DNA of 64,000 bases from Stieleria bergensis (GCA_007745635.1 CP036272.1:4615735-4679734), one strand, 5' to 3'; shown: positions 45,953 through 55,525, counted from the stretch's first letter. Numbers and translations are program-made. Notes: generated from the sequence alone by a model not told the origin.

Positions 45953-46298
45953 CGGGGGACTTCTTTCCAGACAATGCGGGGAATCGTGGCAGGGAACGCT
46001 TAGACATCATAGGATTGTTGTCATAATTTGGTTACCTTTACAATCAGGCTTTCCGATCAAGATGAAAAACAGGAACGCCGCCGTAAGACGTTAAGGTCCA
46101 ACGGTCAATAAAAGGCAAAACGCGCCGACAATCCTCCGCCTGAATGGGTGGAACTATAACAACCCCGCTTCGACAGCGACAAAGACTGGCAACCACGCCC
46201 CCAACGCACTGCTGAAAGGCCTGCGTTGACGCCGCGACGCCAAAGTCACCCTCACAACCATTCCCCACAGTTTTCCCCACAGTGAAACGAGCATCGAA
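45953..46298. other. Divergent region, no gene seen
   Basis: 346 bp. Direct 10-bp repeat TTCCCCACAG / TTTCCCCACAG at about 46261-46282, just before the phosphoesterase start. No domain-bearing frame; should contain the promoters of tsaB and the phosphoesterase pair. Confidence 0.45.
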
Positions 46299-47066
46299 GT
46301 GAAGCGAGCACTGATTAGCGATATTCATGGCAACCTGGAAGCGCTGCAAGCGGTTCTCGCTGATATTCAGACCCAGTTGGTCGATGAAATCTACTGCTTG
46401 GGCGACATTATCGGATATGGGCCCAACCCCTGTGAGTGCTTGGATCTTGTGATGCGTCGCTCCAAAGTGACGATCCTGGGTAACCATGATCAAGCGGCCT
46501 TGTTTGATCCCGATGGCTTTAACCCAATGGCGTTGCAAGCCATTTACTGGACACGCGACCAGCTAGACAATGGTCCCGGGTCAACAGCACAGGTCAACGG
46601 TCGCTGGGATTTCCTTGGCGAGCTGCCACGGTTCCACGATGAAGGCACCTACAAGTTCGTCCACGGTTCACCGCGTGACCCCACCAACGAGTATGTGTTT
46701 CCAGAGTACATCTTTGATCAACGCCGAATGGAGATTCTGTTTGGCAAAGTGACTCAGTATTGCTTCATGGGCCACACTCACCTGCCAGGTGTATTCACAA
46801 CGGGTTGTGACTTTGTTCAGCCCGATGAGTGCGATTACAACTTCCAACTGGGCAACGAAAAAGCGTTGGTCAATGTCGGCAGTGTCGGCCAACCGCGCGA
46901 CGAAGATCCTCGTGCTTGCTACGTTGTCCTGGACATGGACCACCAAGGCGGGCCGCTGGTCAGCTATCGCCGTGTCGAATATGACATTGAGCAAACAGCA
47001 AACAAAATCTACGCTGAAGCCGACCTGTCGGATCAATTGGGCGATCGGTTAAAGCACGGACGATAG
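46299..47066 (+). CDS. Calcineurin-like metallophosphoesterase, first of a tandem pair
   Basis: 255 residues; GTG start at 46299. Metal-binding motifs of the class are in order: ISDIHGNLEAL (DxH), CLGDIIGYGP (GDxxGYG), ILGNHDQAA (GNHD), KFVHGSPRD and CFMGHTHLPGV (GHTH). These ligate two metal ions and support hydrolysis of phosphomonoesters or diesters; the substrate is not determined by the sequence. Shape is like the YfcE/diadenosine-tetraphosphatase-like group. Ends with GDRLKHGR. The next gene is a paralogue, 21 bp downstream, so the two form one operon. Confidence 0.9.
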   Translation: MKRALISDIHGNLEALQAVLADIQTQLVDEIYCLGDIIGYGPNPCECLDLVMRRSKVTILGNHDQAALFDPDGFNPMALQAIYWTRDQLDNGPGSTAQVNGRWDFLGELPRFHDEGTYKFVHGSPRDPTNEYVFPEYIFDQRRMEILFGKVTQYCFMGHTHLPGVFTTGCDFVQPDECDYNFQLGNEKALVNVGSVGQPRDEDPRACYVVLDMDHQGGPLVSYRRVEYDIEQTANKIYAEADLSDQLGDRLKHGR

Positions 47067-47087
47067 ACATTACGGATTGAAAGCGAA

Positions 47088-47867
47088 GTGACCCGAACGG
47101 CAATCCTTAGCGACATTCATGGCAATCTGACTGCCTTGCAGAGTGTGCTCGAGCATGTAAAGACCCAATCCGTTGATCGGATCGTCTGCTTGGGCGATGT
47201 GGTCGGCTACGGCCCCAAGCCTCAAGAATGCTTGGACATCGTGGCAGGCTTCGACTTCTGTGTCCTTGGCAACCACGACAGCAGCGCTCTGTTTGACCCC
47301 GAGGGATTTAACTCGGCTGCCGAACAAGCGATCTTCTGGACGCGCGCTCAACTAGAGTTGCCCGACCAAGAAGAATCGGCCCCCAACGAAGTCAGTCCGT
47401 CGCGAAAACGTCTGGACTTTCTGTGCAGCCTGCCGCGCTCGGTCCGCGAAGAGGACGTGCTGTTCGTGCATGGTTCACCACGTGGACCCACCAACGAATA
47501 CGTGATGCCTGAAGACATTCAGAACACCAAGAAAATGGAAAAGCTGTTTTCCTTGGTCCAACGTCTGTGCTTCCAAGGTCACACGCATGTTCCCGGAGTG
47601 TTCTCACATCACCTGATGTTCACTCCGCCAGCAGAAATCGATGACGACGGCTACGACTTAAGCGAACCCGATGCCCGGTACATGATCAACGTCGGTAGCG
47701 TTGGGCAACCACGGGACCTGGATCCGCGCAGCTGTTATGTCGTGCTCGATGAGAGCCGCGTCTTCTTCCATCGCGTGGAATACGATATCGAAGCGACGGT
47801 TCGCCAAATCGAAGCCGAAGCGGAACTCGATAATTTCTTGGGCTATCGATTGCGTGAAGGCCGTTAG
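47088..47867 (+). CDS. Calcineurin-like metallophosphoesterase, second of a tandem pair
   Basis: 259 residues; GTG start at 47088. Same motif series as its neighbour: LSDIHGNLTALQ, CLGDVVGYGPKP, VLGNHDSSA, FVHGSPRGPTNEYV and CFQGHTHVPGV. Between GNHD and VHGSP it carries an insert (EEVSPSRKR-like, residues about 95-110) that the first copy lacks. Both end in a G-x-R-L-x-x-GR tail. Clear product of gene duplication; both copies keep all metal ligands, so both are probably active, perhaps with different substrates. The stop codon lies in a 20-bp duplication (47861-47900). Confidence 0.9.
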   Translation: MTRTAILSDIHGNLTALQSVLEHVKTQSVDRIVCLGDVVGYGPKPQECLDIVAGFDFCVLGNHDSSALFDPEGFNSAAEQAIFWTRAQLELPDQEESAPNEVSPSRKRLDFLCSLPRSVREEDVLFVHGSPRGPTNEYVMPEDIQNTKKMEKLFSLVQRLCFQGHTHVPGVFSHHLMFTPPAEIDDDGYDLSEPDARYMINVGSVGQPRDLDPRSCYVVLDESRVFFHRVEYDIEATVRQIEAEAELDNFLGYRLREGR

Positions 47868-47900
47868 CGCCTGCCTGTTGCCGTTAGCGCCTGCCTGTTG
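47861..47900. repeat. 20-bp tandem duplication x2 spanning a stop codon
   Basis: CCGTTAGCGCCTGCCTGTTG at 47861-47880 and again exactly at 47881-47900. The first unit holds the last codon and stop (TAG 47865-47867) of the second phosphoesterase. Exact identity implies a recent duplication. Confidence 0.95.
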
Positions 47901-47963
47901 CTTCCCAGCGACACCCCCGCCGGCATTGCCAATGCAGCCGGCGGCATGAACCTGTTAACCGCG

Positions 47964-49160
47964 TTAGAGCGCATTCACTTTGCTGATCACGCTCTGCACG
48001 CTTTGGCGATTCTTGTGAAAGCCAAAATCGAGTGTAAAGCGTCGTGTTTGACCGGGCTGCAAAACCGGGACACGTCCCGCCTCTCGTTCGACCATGCGGT
48101 TGAACGGGTATCCGGTCGCCGGCTCAATGCCCGTCACATAGCCATCCTCGACCGCTGCCGTATTCTTCCACTGAGTCAGGTGTGGCAATTGATTTACATT
48201 CCAAGTGATTGACGCGGCTTGTTGACCATCAGCACTCTCCAAGACGGCAATGGTTTTGCCTTCTGCATCGGCCTTGGGTTCAATCAGATACACCTGCTCG
48301 GCAAAGCCCGATGTCGGTCCCAAGTAGGTTGCATGGTCTTTGATGTGGTCGGTCGCGTGATCGTTCATCCCTTCGATCGATTGGATGGCCGCGTGCATGG
48401 TGGCTCCTTTGCTAAGCAAGGGGGCGCCATAGTTTGCGTGGTAGATGATTTGGAATTCTTGCGGCAGTGAACTTTCGTTGGTCACCGTATCATCGATGCG
48501 ATAGGTTGACTGGCCAGGAATGACGGAGATCTCAGTGACGAGTTTTAGCTTGGGTCCATAAAAGAACTTTTCGTAAATCACACCTCGAATGCGCAAGCGT
48601 CCCTCACCTTTTTCGTCGTAGGTCACTTCGACTTCACGCGCGGGAATGTTGCCGATTTTGCCATGCAAGGTCAGGTCCATCGACTTCTCTTCACCGTCGA
48701 CCACTTGAGTATCCGTGCCAGGGTGTCCGGCAAATTCTAAACCGCAGCGAACCATCCACTCGTTGAAGCCTTCCAGCCACCCCAGTCCGCCACGAGATTC
48801 CAGATCGATGAACGCAGGGTTGACGATCGGATCGACAGGCGAATCCCAGCCAAAAACCATCTCGCCACTGCGCACCTGGTAGACACTCATTCCGCGAGTC
48901 GGAATCACATCAAACTGTACACTGCCCGCATCGACGGTGATCAAATCGACGCCTTGTTGCTTGCCACCATGCAAGCGTTTCATGGTCACGCTCCAACCAT
49001 CACCCTTGATCTGGTGGTCACCAACGTGCACGTTCTCTTTAGCGCTGATCAACACATGTCGCTGTCCGGCGTTCACACCGGTGGCCCAGGACAGACTAAA
49101 ACAACACAGCATGAGACTGCAAATCGCTCGAAAACCGGCGGGTGCAAACAGAGAGTTCAT
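47964..49160 (-). CDS. DUF4432-family secreted protein (aldose-epimerase-like fold)
   Basis: 398 residues. Signal peptide MNSLFAPAGFRAICSLMLCC to VNAG. The body shows RGMSVYQVRSGEMVFGWDSP, GGLGWLEGFNEWMVRCGLEF, IYHANYGAPLLSKGA and EPATGYPFNRMVEREAGRVP, the typical blocks of DUF4432, related to galactose mutarotase. The family probably binds or isomerises sugars; the characterised function is limited. Export fits the polysaccharide-related neighbours of this window. Convergent with the phosphoesterase pair. Confidence 0.88.
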   Translation of the reverse strand: MNSLFAPAGFRAICSLMLCCFSLSWATGVNAGQRHVLISAKENVHVGDHQIKGDGWSVTMKRLHGGKQQGVDLITVDAGSVQFDVIPTRGMSVYQVRSGEMVFGWDSPVDPIVNPAFIDLESRGGLGWLEGFNEWMVRCGLEFAGHPGTDTQVVDGEEKSMDLTLHGKIGNIPAREVEVTYDEKGEGRLRIRGVIYEKFFYGPKLKLVTEISVIPGQSTYRIDDTVTNESSLPQEFQIIYHANYGAPLLSKGATMHAAIQSIEGMNDHATDHIKDHATYLGPTSGFAEQVYLIEPKADAEGKTIAVLESADGQQAASITWNVNQLPHLTQWKNTAAVEDGYVTGIEPATGYPFNRMVEREAGRVPVLQPGQTRRFTLDFGFHKNRQSVQSVISKVNAL

Positions 49161-49392
49161 CGATGCAAATCCGAGAAAAAGGGAGGGGCAACCGGCAAAA
49201 CGAACCGGGGGAGTTTTGCCAGTGGGGAAAACCTAACGACAGGAATCAGGTCCAGCTTTGTCGTATCGTACTCTAACCGGGTGTGCGATTGGGCCTGCCG
49301 CGGATAGGATTTTGGCTTTGAATTGTACAACTTCGGAAGCTTAGGTTATTGGCTTGCTGGAGCAGCCTGTCCTCTCAAATCAGATCAATCCC

Positions 49393-50748
49393 ATGACACG
49401 CACATTGTTTCAAAACGCCAACGTGGTTTTTCCGGATCAAGTCACTCAAGGCAATGTCTTAGTCGAAGATGGCGTGATCATCGATGTCGCGGCTTCCCCA
49501 TCAACCAACGCCCAGACGGTCGTTGATTGCCAAGGCCTGCATTTGATGCCGGGAGTGGTTGACGATCAGGTGCACTTTCGCGATCCGGGGCTCACACACA
49601 AGGAAGACCTTTCCACTGCCAGCCATGCCTGTGCCGCCGGCGGTGTGACTTCCTTTTTAGAGATGCCCAACACCAAACCGCCGGCTGTCACGGTCGAAGG
49701 CGTCAAACAAAAAGATGCCCTGGGCGCTGAAAAGTCGCTGGTCAATTATGGGTTCTACATCGGCGCGACTCCTGACAACGTCGACGAATTAAAAAAAGCC
49801 ACCGATGTGCCAGGCATTAAGATCTTCATCGGCAGCAGCACCGGCAACTTGCTGGTTGATCAGCAGGAAGCACTCGAGCGCATTTTCAGTGAAACCACGC
49901 TTCCCATCTGTGCTCACTGCGAAGACGAGCAAACGGTCCGCGAAAATGCTCAGCGGCTCGCTGGCACCAACGACATTGCAGATCACTCTCGCATCCGTGA
50001 TGAAAAAGCCGCGGTGATCGCAACGAAACGAGCCATTGACTTGGCGCAGCGCCACAAGCATCGCTTCCATGTCCTGCACGTTTCCACGGCTGCCGAACTG
50101 CCGTTGCTTCGCGAAGCGGGCCCGTATCTGACCGCAGAGATCTGCCTGCACCACATCTTCTTCAATGTGGACGACTATCCACGCCTTGGAAGCCGCATTC
50201 AAATGAACCCGTCGATCAAAACGGCAAAGGACAATGAACGGTTGTACCAAGGCCTGTTGGACGGCACGATTCAAGTGATCGCAACCGATCACGCACCACA
50301 CACCTTAGAAGAAAAAGCGAAGCCTTACCCTGAAAGTCCGTCCGGATTGCCAGCCGTCGAAAACAGTTTGGCGCTTATGCTCAATCAGGTCAATCAAGGG
50401 AAATGCAGCCTCACGCAAGTCGCCAGTTGGATGAGCGATGCCCCCGCCCGAGTCTGGGGGATTGTAGGCAAAGGCCGAATCGCCAAAGGCTACGACGCCG
50501 ACCTTGTCCTTGTCGACATGCAACAATCGCGTACCATTGAAGATCAGAATCAACACACCAAGACAAAATGGAGCCCCTGGTCAGGCACGGAACTCACGGG
50601 CTGGCCCGTGGCAACCTACGTTGGCGGCCACCGAGTCTTTGATCAGCACCAGGGATTCGACGAATCATTTCGCGGCAAAAAACTGCGTTTTGATCACAGT
50701 CGCGGTGGGTTCTATCAGACGACCGACGGAATTGGCCCGACACAATAA
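49393..50748 (+). CDS. pyrC: Dihydroorotase (class I-like), metal motif QxH
   Basis: 451 residues; start at the ATG at 49393 ([15 protein letters not shown]). Third step of pyrimidine synthesis: ring closure of carbamoyl-aspartate to dihydroorotate. Motifs: [41 protein letters not shown] (carboxylated Lys), [15 protein letters not shown] and [12 protein letters not shown] (catalytic Asp). The first metal ligand, normally the first His of HxH, is Gln59 here (Q-V-H61). The same DDQVHFREPG form is common in Bacteroidota and related dihydroorotases, so it is a family feature and not a local mutation. An allantoinase/hydantoinase-like activity cannot be fully excluded. pyrB and others are not in the window. 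YceH follows 106 bp later. Confidence 0.9.
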   Translation: MTRTLFQNANVVFPDQVTQGNVLVEDGVIIDVAASPSTNAQTVVDCQGLHLMPGVVDDQVHFRDPGLTHKEDLSTASHACAAGGVTSFLEMPNTKPPAVTVEGVKQKDALGAEKSLVNYGFYIGATPDNVDELKKATDVPGIKIFIGSSTGNLLVDQQEALERIFSETTLPICAHCEDEQTVRENAQRLAGTNDIADHSRIRDEKAAVIATKRAIDLAQRHKHRFHVLHVSTAAELPLLREAGPYLTAEICLHHIFFNVDDYPRLGSRIQMNPSIKTAKDNERLYQGLLDGTIQVIATDHAPHTLEEKAKPYPESPSGLPAVENSLALMLNQVNQGKCSLTQVASWMSDAPARVWGIVGKGRIAKGYDADLVLVDMQQSRTIEDQNQHTKTKWSPWSGTELTGWPVATYVGGHRVFDQHQGFDESFRGKKLRFDHSRGGFYQTTDGIGPTQ

Positions 50749-50854
50749 AAGTGCCCCAACCGAACAGCCTCTCACGCTTGTCAACGAACCGGAATCGTTG
50801 ACATTCAATTTGATTGTCAGGGATGACGCCACTCCTCTCTTCTGGCGTTCCGCA

Positions 50855-51556
50855 ATGAATCAAGCAGGCGAAGACTCAAGCCATCCCATCGTCCCCTTAT
50901 CGGCCAACGCTAGACGTGTTCTCGGTGTGTTGCTAGAAAAAGCGAAAACCACCCCGGACAGCTACCCGTTGACTGCTGCCGGCTTGATCGCTGGCAGCAA
51001 TCAAAAATCCAATCGCTCGCCCCAAATGAAACTTGCAGAAGGCGAGGTGCTGATCGCGTTGGATGAACTTCGGCAGGTTGGAGCGGCCCGTGAGATTCAC
51101 GGCAATGGCAGAGTGCTTAAGTATCGGCATGCAGCCTATCAATGGCTGGATCTCGATAACCCGCAATCTGCCATCATGACCGAACTCTTATTGCGCGGGC
51201 CACAGACGGTTGGTGAACTGAGGTCGCGAGCCTCGCGAATGTGTGACTTTGCCAGCCTTGACGCAGTCAAATCAACGCTGGCGGAGTTGGAGGCCAAAAA
51301 GCTTGCCCAACCGGTCACCCCAAGTGGACGTGGCCAAGTCTTTGCTCACCAACTGTATCCCCCCGAAGAACAGCCACACCTGAACGCCAAAATCGAAAAA
51401 ATCAGCGATGCTGCGACTGAAACCAATCCGCCCCCAGCCTTGCCCAATGAGCATCAACAGCGGATCGACCAGCTGATTGAACGCCTGGACGCGGTGACAG
51501 GACGAATTGATGACCTGGAAGAACGGTTAAAACGACTGGAGAACAACGAACGCTGA
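50855..51556 (+). CDS. YceH-type DUF480 protein
   Basis: 233 residues; ATG at 50855 (MNQAGEDSSHPIVPLSANAR). Core: RRVLGVLLEKAKTTPDSYPL, AAGLIAGSNQKSNRSP, EVLIALDELRQVGAAREI, YRHAAYQW and AIMTELLLRGPQTVGELRSR. These define DUF480 with its two winged-helix units. A C-terminal coiled coil (QQRIDQLIERLDAVTGRIDD, ending LKRLENNER) is typical. Function unknown in the family; DNA-binding shape suggests regulation. The 117-codon extension upstream overlaps pyrC and is not used. Confidence 0.93.
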   Translation: MNQAGEDSSHPIVPLSANARRVLGVLLEKAKTTPDSYPLTAAGLIAGSNQKSNRSPQMKLAEGEVLIALDELRQVGAAREIHGNGRVLKYRHAAYQWLDLDNPQSAIMTELLLRGPQTVGELRSRASRMCDFASLDAVKSTLAELEAKKLAQPVTPSGRGQVFAHQLYPPEEQPHLNAKIEKISDAATETNPPPALPNEHQQRIDQLIERLDAVTGRIDDLEERLKRLENNER

Positions 51557-51749
51557 ACGAAGCGGCATCCAACCGCTGGCGTGCCCGGTGTCCTGCATGG
51601 CGACCTGCTGTTTTTCAGGTGGAAAAGGCTTCGCTGACTGGTGCAAACTAGCCGAAAAGCCTAGAAACATGACTTTTCATCTGCGCAAAGATGATAAGCT
51701 AAAGAGACTCGGAAAGCTTATTCGGCCGCATTCTGCTGGTCTGTCCACC

Positions 51750-53393
51750 ATGCCTGTGACCTCATCCAAATCTTGCCCAGTTCGCGCACAATGTTCGCGA
51801 AGCCCTGCGCGCTGGCGACGGTGCCCGCTTGGCTCCGTTGCTTTGTTGGCAATCTTGCTGTCAACACAGACCGGTTGCAATAGAGAGCAAACGCCCAAGG
51901 TTACCAACGCGTCCAAGCCCGATCCAATCGTCGCGACATCCAGTGAAACGACGCAGACAGATGAATCCAAGTGGCTAGCCAACGCTCAGCCAATGGTGCA
52001 AAGCTTTTGCGCCGATTGCCATGCGATGCCGCATGCCGAGAGCTACACCAAGAAACAATGGGCTGCGGTGATCAGCCGTGGCTATGACCACTACCGGCTT
52101 TCCGGCCGACAGGACCTGGTGCTTCCCAGTCCGGCTCAAGTGGAACGCTACTTCGTCGCCTATGCGCCCGAAGCGATCGACCTGCCGCCCGCATCCGCCC
52201 TGAATCTCTCGGCGGCCGTTGTCCCACATCACCGCTATGGCATGTTTGGTAAACGCGTTCGCCCGGCGCGTGTTGCCGACATTCAGTGGTGCCAGTTGAC
52301 GACAAGTGACTCACAAAACAAAACACTGGTTTACTGCGACGAAGGCGGCGGAACGGTCAACCTTTATCAGCCCGGCAATTTCTCCAGTGAAGTCTCCATC
52401 ATCGCCCGCATGATCAGCCCCAGTCAGATCGTTTGCAACGACATCAATCGCGATGGGCAAATGGATTTCTTGGTCATGGACCAGGGCCGGACGGATGCTG
52501 TCGACACAAGTGATGGCCGCTTGTTCTTGCTGTCCAAAGCGGCTGATCAAGATCATTATGCGATGCGCGTTCTGATAAATAATCTCGCCGCTGAAACCGT
52601 CGTCACTGCCGGAGACTTTGATGGTGATGGTGACCAGGATGTGGTCGTTGCCCAGCCTGACAGTCTGGTCCTGTTGGATCATGTCTTGATCGCCGATGAT
52701 GGCCAACCGATTGTCAACCTGATCAACCTGGACGCAGTTCCAGACTTGATCGCCTTGGAGGCCAGCGACTTTAACCAGGATGGCAAAGTTGACCTGGTGG
52801 CACTGCAAGGCCGCCAGCATGAACGTGTGATCTTGCTTCGCAACGAAGGAAAACACGAGTTCATTGCGGAGACTCTCTTTGATGCCGACAATCCCGCGTT
52901 CGGCTGCAGCGACTTTGAAATCGTCGATTTAGATCAGGATGCGGACCTAGACATTTTGCTCTGCAATGGAGATTTTGGAGATCAAGAACCGCGGGCAGAC
53001 CAAGGGATCTACTGGCTGGAGAACAACGGTGACGGTGAATTAACGTCACGAGAATTGTTCCAGTCCCCAGGCATTTACTCCGCGCAGGCTGGCGACTTCG
53101 ATGGAGACGGGGATCTGGATGTGATGACGGTCGCCCAGTTGCCGTCTCAACTTTCCAAGCGCTGGATTGCCCGAGGAGCCTCGCCCTTGGTGATGCTGCA
53201 ACAACGCGACGGCGGACAGTTCATCCCGCTTCATCTCTCCGGACGCTTGCATGAATCGCAAGCGATTAGCTGCGGTGACTTCAACGACGATGGCATGGAT
53301 GACATCGCCATTGGAAACTATTTTGCCCCTCATGACCCGGAAAGTCGCAACCGCCAGAGCGCCCCGGATCTGCTGATCTGGCAATCGCAATAA
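51750..53393 (+). CDS. FG-GAP/VCBS-repeat lipoprotein with a cytochrome motif
   Basis: 547 residues; the ATG at 51750 gives a lipoprotein-like leader with SVALLAILLSTQTGC (lipobox TGC, about residue 44). A single haem motif CADCH follows (Cys87/Cys90/His91; FCADCHAMPHAESYTKKQW). The remainder is a seven-bladed FG-GAP-type propeller with calcium loops: NDINRDGQMDFLVMD, GDFDGDGDQDVVVAQ, SDFNQDGKVDLVAL, VDLDQDADLDILLC, GDFDGDGDLDVMTV and GDFNDDGMDDIAIG. Membrane-anchored, outside the cytoplasm, probably an electron-transfer or polymer-binding protein. A 54-codon upstream extension is not used because it lacks a leader. Confidence 0.88.
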   Translation: MPVTSSKSCPVRAQCSRSPARWRRCPLGSVALLAILLSTQTGCNREQTPKVTNASKPDPIVATSSETTQTDESKWLANAQPMVQSFCADCHAMPHAESYTKKQWAAVISRGYDHYRLSGRQDLVLPSPAQVERYFVAYAPEAIDLPPASALNLSAAVVPHHRYGMFGKRVRPARVADIQWCQLTTSDSQNKTLVYCDEGGGTVNLYQPGNFSSEVSIIARMISPSQIVCNDINRDGQMDFLVMDQGRTDAVDTSDGRLFLLSKAADQDHYAMRVLINNLAAETVVTAGDFDGDGDQDVVVAQPDSLVLLDHVLIADDGQPIVNLINLDAVPDLIALEASDFNQDGKVDLVALQGRQHERVILLRNEGKHEFIAETLFDADNPAFGCSDFEIVDLDQDADLDILLCNGDFGDQEPRADQGIYWLENNGDGELTSRELFQSPGIYSAQAGDFDGDGDLDVMTVAQLPSQLSKRWIARGASPLVMLQQRDGGQFIPLHLSGRLHESQAISCGDFNDDGMDDIAIGNYFAPHDPESRNRQSAPDLLIWQSQ

Positions 53394-53546
53394 CGGTCTG
53401 GCGGACGGTTTCGCACCCACTCCGGTCAGCCTGTCGTGCGTGCAAGCAGCCGAACCGGAGCCAATGCTGAACATGGCTGCGGCTAAACATGGCTTCGGCA
53501 AAATCTGCGATAGACCGCTACGAACGGTGCTTTGGCAGTCCGCCAA

Positions 53547-54794
53547 TCACGATGCTGATTCGCGATAGCCAATGACAAGGAAGCTGGGATTGAGGGCTTC
53601 AAATCGCACTCGATCCAATTGCTGCAACCCGCGAGAGATATTGATCATGCGAACGTCGGAGACGAATCCCTGCTCGGCCAAAACGGCTTGAACGGCGACC
53701 AGGTTATCCGGGCTGGAAACATTCACCACGATCCGTCCGTCCTTCAAACGGCTAATCGCCCCGGCGACTAATTCCGGCACCATTCGACCACTGCCGCCGA
53801 CAAACACGGCGTCTGGATCAGGTAGTTCCGCCCAGGCTTCCGGGGCTTGTCCGTGGACGGGGATCAGCGAAGGCACATTGAACTGCTGGGCGTTTTCGAT
53901 CATCAAGTTGTAATCTTCGACGTCCATTTCGATGGCATACACCACTCCCTCACGCGCGATCGCAGCCGCCTCAATCGCCAGCGCCCCGCTGCCTGCACCG
54001 ACGTCCCAGACAACACTGTTGGACTGAATCTCCAGTTCAGCCATCGCGATGCAGCGAACTTCACAGGGAGTCAACAAACCGCGTTTGGGACGCGACTGCA
54101 AAAAGTAGTCATCGGGGTTACCAAACAGACGTCGCTTTGCGGGTCCCGAAGGCAGATCTGCAGCACCGGTTCGTCGCACCAACACCATCACATTGAGCGG
54201 CGAAAACTCTTGACCACGGATCGATGCCAAGTCACCGGCGGTGATGGTTTCGTTGGGAGTGCCTAAGTTTTCACAAACGTAAGCATTGAAGTAATCAATG
54301 CGACGGTCCAACAAGGATTCAGCCACAACGCTGGGTGAAATCTCTTCGGTCGTGAACATGCCAACCCGCTCAGCGGCGCGAACCACGTCGACCACGCGAT
54401 CCAGCGGCTGAACAGCCAGATTGGTCAAGAAAGCATCATCCCAGCTTTCCTTGACACGGGCAAACGCCAGTTGCATGCTACTGACGTGAGGAATGATTTC
54501 GAAGCGATTTTTGCCGATGCGATCGGTCAAGAAACGAGCGATGCCGTAAAACAAAGGATCGCCACCGGCCAACATCACGGTCGGTCGATCCGCCAGTGAC
54601 TCGACACATAATTCCAGCTCTTGCATGCCCCCATCGCAGACAATGCGTTCGGCGGGATGGTCAGTTGGCACGCGTTGCAACAGCGGCGTGCTACCGACGA
54701 TGACTTCGGCGCGACGCACCTTGGATTTGGCATGGCCGGTCAATCCATCCAGTCCGTCATCACCCATTCCAACGATATAGATTTTCGCAGTCAC
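53547..54794 (-). CDS. cobL: Precorrin-6Y C5,15-methyltransferase (CbiE-CbiT fusion, CobL type)
   Basis: 415 residues; GTG start at 54794. Residues 1-200 are the CbiE half: IYIVGMGDDGLDGLTGHAKS and LAGGDPLFYGIARFL (the GDPxxYG block of tetrapyrrole methylases). Residues about 225-415 are CbiT: GLLTPCEVRCIAMAELEI, VWDVGAGSGALAIEAA (SAM site) and VFVGGSGRMVPELVAGAISR. The enzyme methylates C5 and C15 and decarboxylates the acetate at C12 in cobalamin synthesis. It stands alone: no other cob/cbi gene is in the window. No cobalamin riboswitch is seen in the short gap before it. Confidence 0.93.
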   Translation of the reverse strand: MTAKIYIVGMGDDGLDGLTGHAKSKVRRAEVIVGSTPLLQRVPTDHPAERIVCDGGMQELELCVESLADRPTVMLAGGDPLFYGIARFLTDRIGKNRFEIIPHVSSMQLAFARVKESWDDAFLTNLAVQPLDRVVDVVRAAERVGMFTTEEISPSVVAESLLDRRIDYFNAYVCENLGTPNETITAGDLASIRGQEFSPLNVMVLVRRTGAADLPSGPAKRRLFGNPDDYFLQSRPKRGLLTPCEVRCIAMAELEIQSNSVVWDVGAGSGALAIEAAAIAREGVVYAIEMDVEDYNLMIENAQQFNVPSLIPVHGQAPEAWAELPDPDAVFVGGSGRMVPELVAGAISRLKDGRIVVNVSSPDNLVAVQAVLAEQGFVSDVRMINISRGLQQLDRVRFEALNPSFLVIGYRESAS

Positions 54795-54850
54795 GCTGTG
54801 TCCTTTGTTCTCAACGGTTGATCTGGCGCGACGGGACCTTGCTCCAATCG

Positions 54851-55525
54851 CTACTTTTTGTTGGCTGCTCGAATCGCGGCCAGCAAATCTTCTGCTGTCG
54901 CTCGGTCGCCATGTCCCTTGCTGACTTTACTCCACAGAACACGTCGTCCGGGGCCGATGACAAAGGCCGACGGATACGCGGTCTCGCGTGGTGCGTCCCA
55001 ACGCAGCCCCCACTCGGAGACCATTTTCATGTCAGGATCAGTCACCATCGCCATCGGCAGTGGCAACGTGCGTCCAGCGGAAAACTTTTTCGCATTCGCA
55101 TCCAGCCCTTGCTCCGCACCGGGATAAACCATGACGAAACGAATGTCTTTGTTCCCCAGCTCTTTGACGAACGCGTTCGCGCGATTCATGTAGGCTGCGA
55201 CTTGACGTCGACAGAGCGGACATTGATACCCCGGAAATCCTCGCAGAACAACCACCACGACCGTGCCGCTGGCGTTCAAATCCGAAAGTGTCAGATATCC
55301 CTGCTCGCCCAATACGGACAGCTCAAAATCAGGGGCTTTCTGGCCAACCTTTGGCGCGTTGGGGCCCTTCGGAGTCACCGCACCAGCGGCGGGAGCCATC
55401 ACCGCAGCGGCCAACACCAGCAATGCCGCGGCGGACACGCTGGCCATGGGACGCCTGATCGATCCAAACGACGCCAACTGTGGAACAGCCGGGAGACGAC
55501 GCAAAGCAGAATGAAGCGAAATCAT
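54851..55525 (-). CDS. Exported AhpC/TSA-type peroxiredoxin-like protein
   Basis: 224 residues. An N-terminal hydrophobic segment (MASVSAAALLVLAAAVMAPA, residues 27-46) serves as a signal or anchor after 26 basic residues; an internal start at Met27 is possible. The thioredoxin fold starts PKVGQKAPDFELSVLGEQG. The active site reads GYQCPLCRRQVAAY: Cys-Pro-Leu-Cys in place of the TxxC of classical peroxiredoxins, which resembles the AhpC/TSA-like, thioredoxin-type redox centre. YPSAFVIGPGRRVLWSKVSK holds the cis-Pro. Function probably thiol or peroxide reduction in the envelope. Same strand as cobL, 56 bp upstream of it. Confidence 0.82.
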   Translation of the reverse strand: MISLHSALRRLPAVPQLASFGSIRRPMASVSAAALLVLAAAVMAPAAGAVTPKGPNAPKVGQKAPDFELSVLGEQGYLTLSDLNASGTVVVVVLRGFPGYQCPLCRRQVAAYMNRANAFVKELGNKDIRFVMVYPGAEQGLDANAKKFSAGRTLPLPMAMVTDPDMKMVSEWGLRWDAPRETAYPSAFVIGPGRRVLWSKVSKGHGDRATAEDLLAAIRAANKK

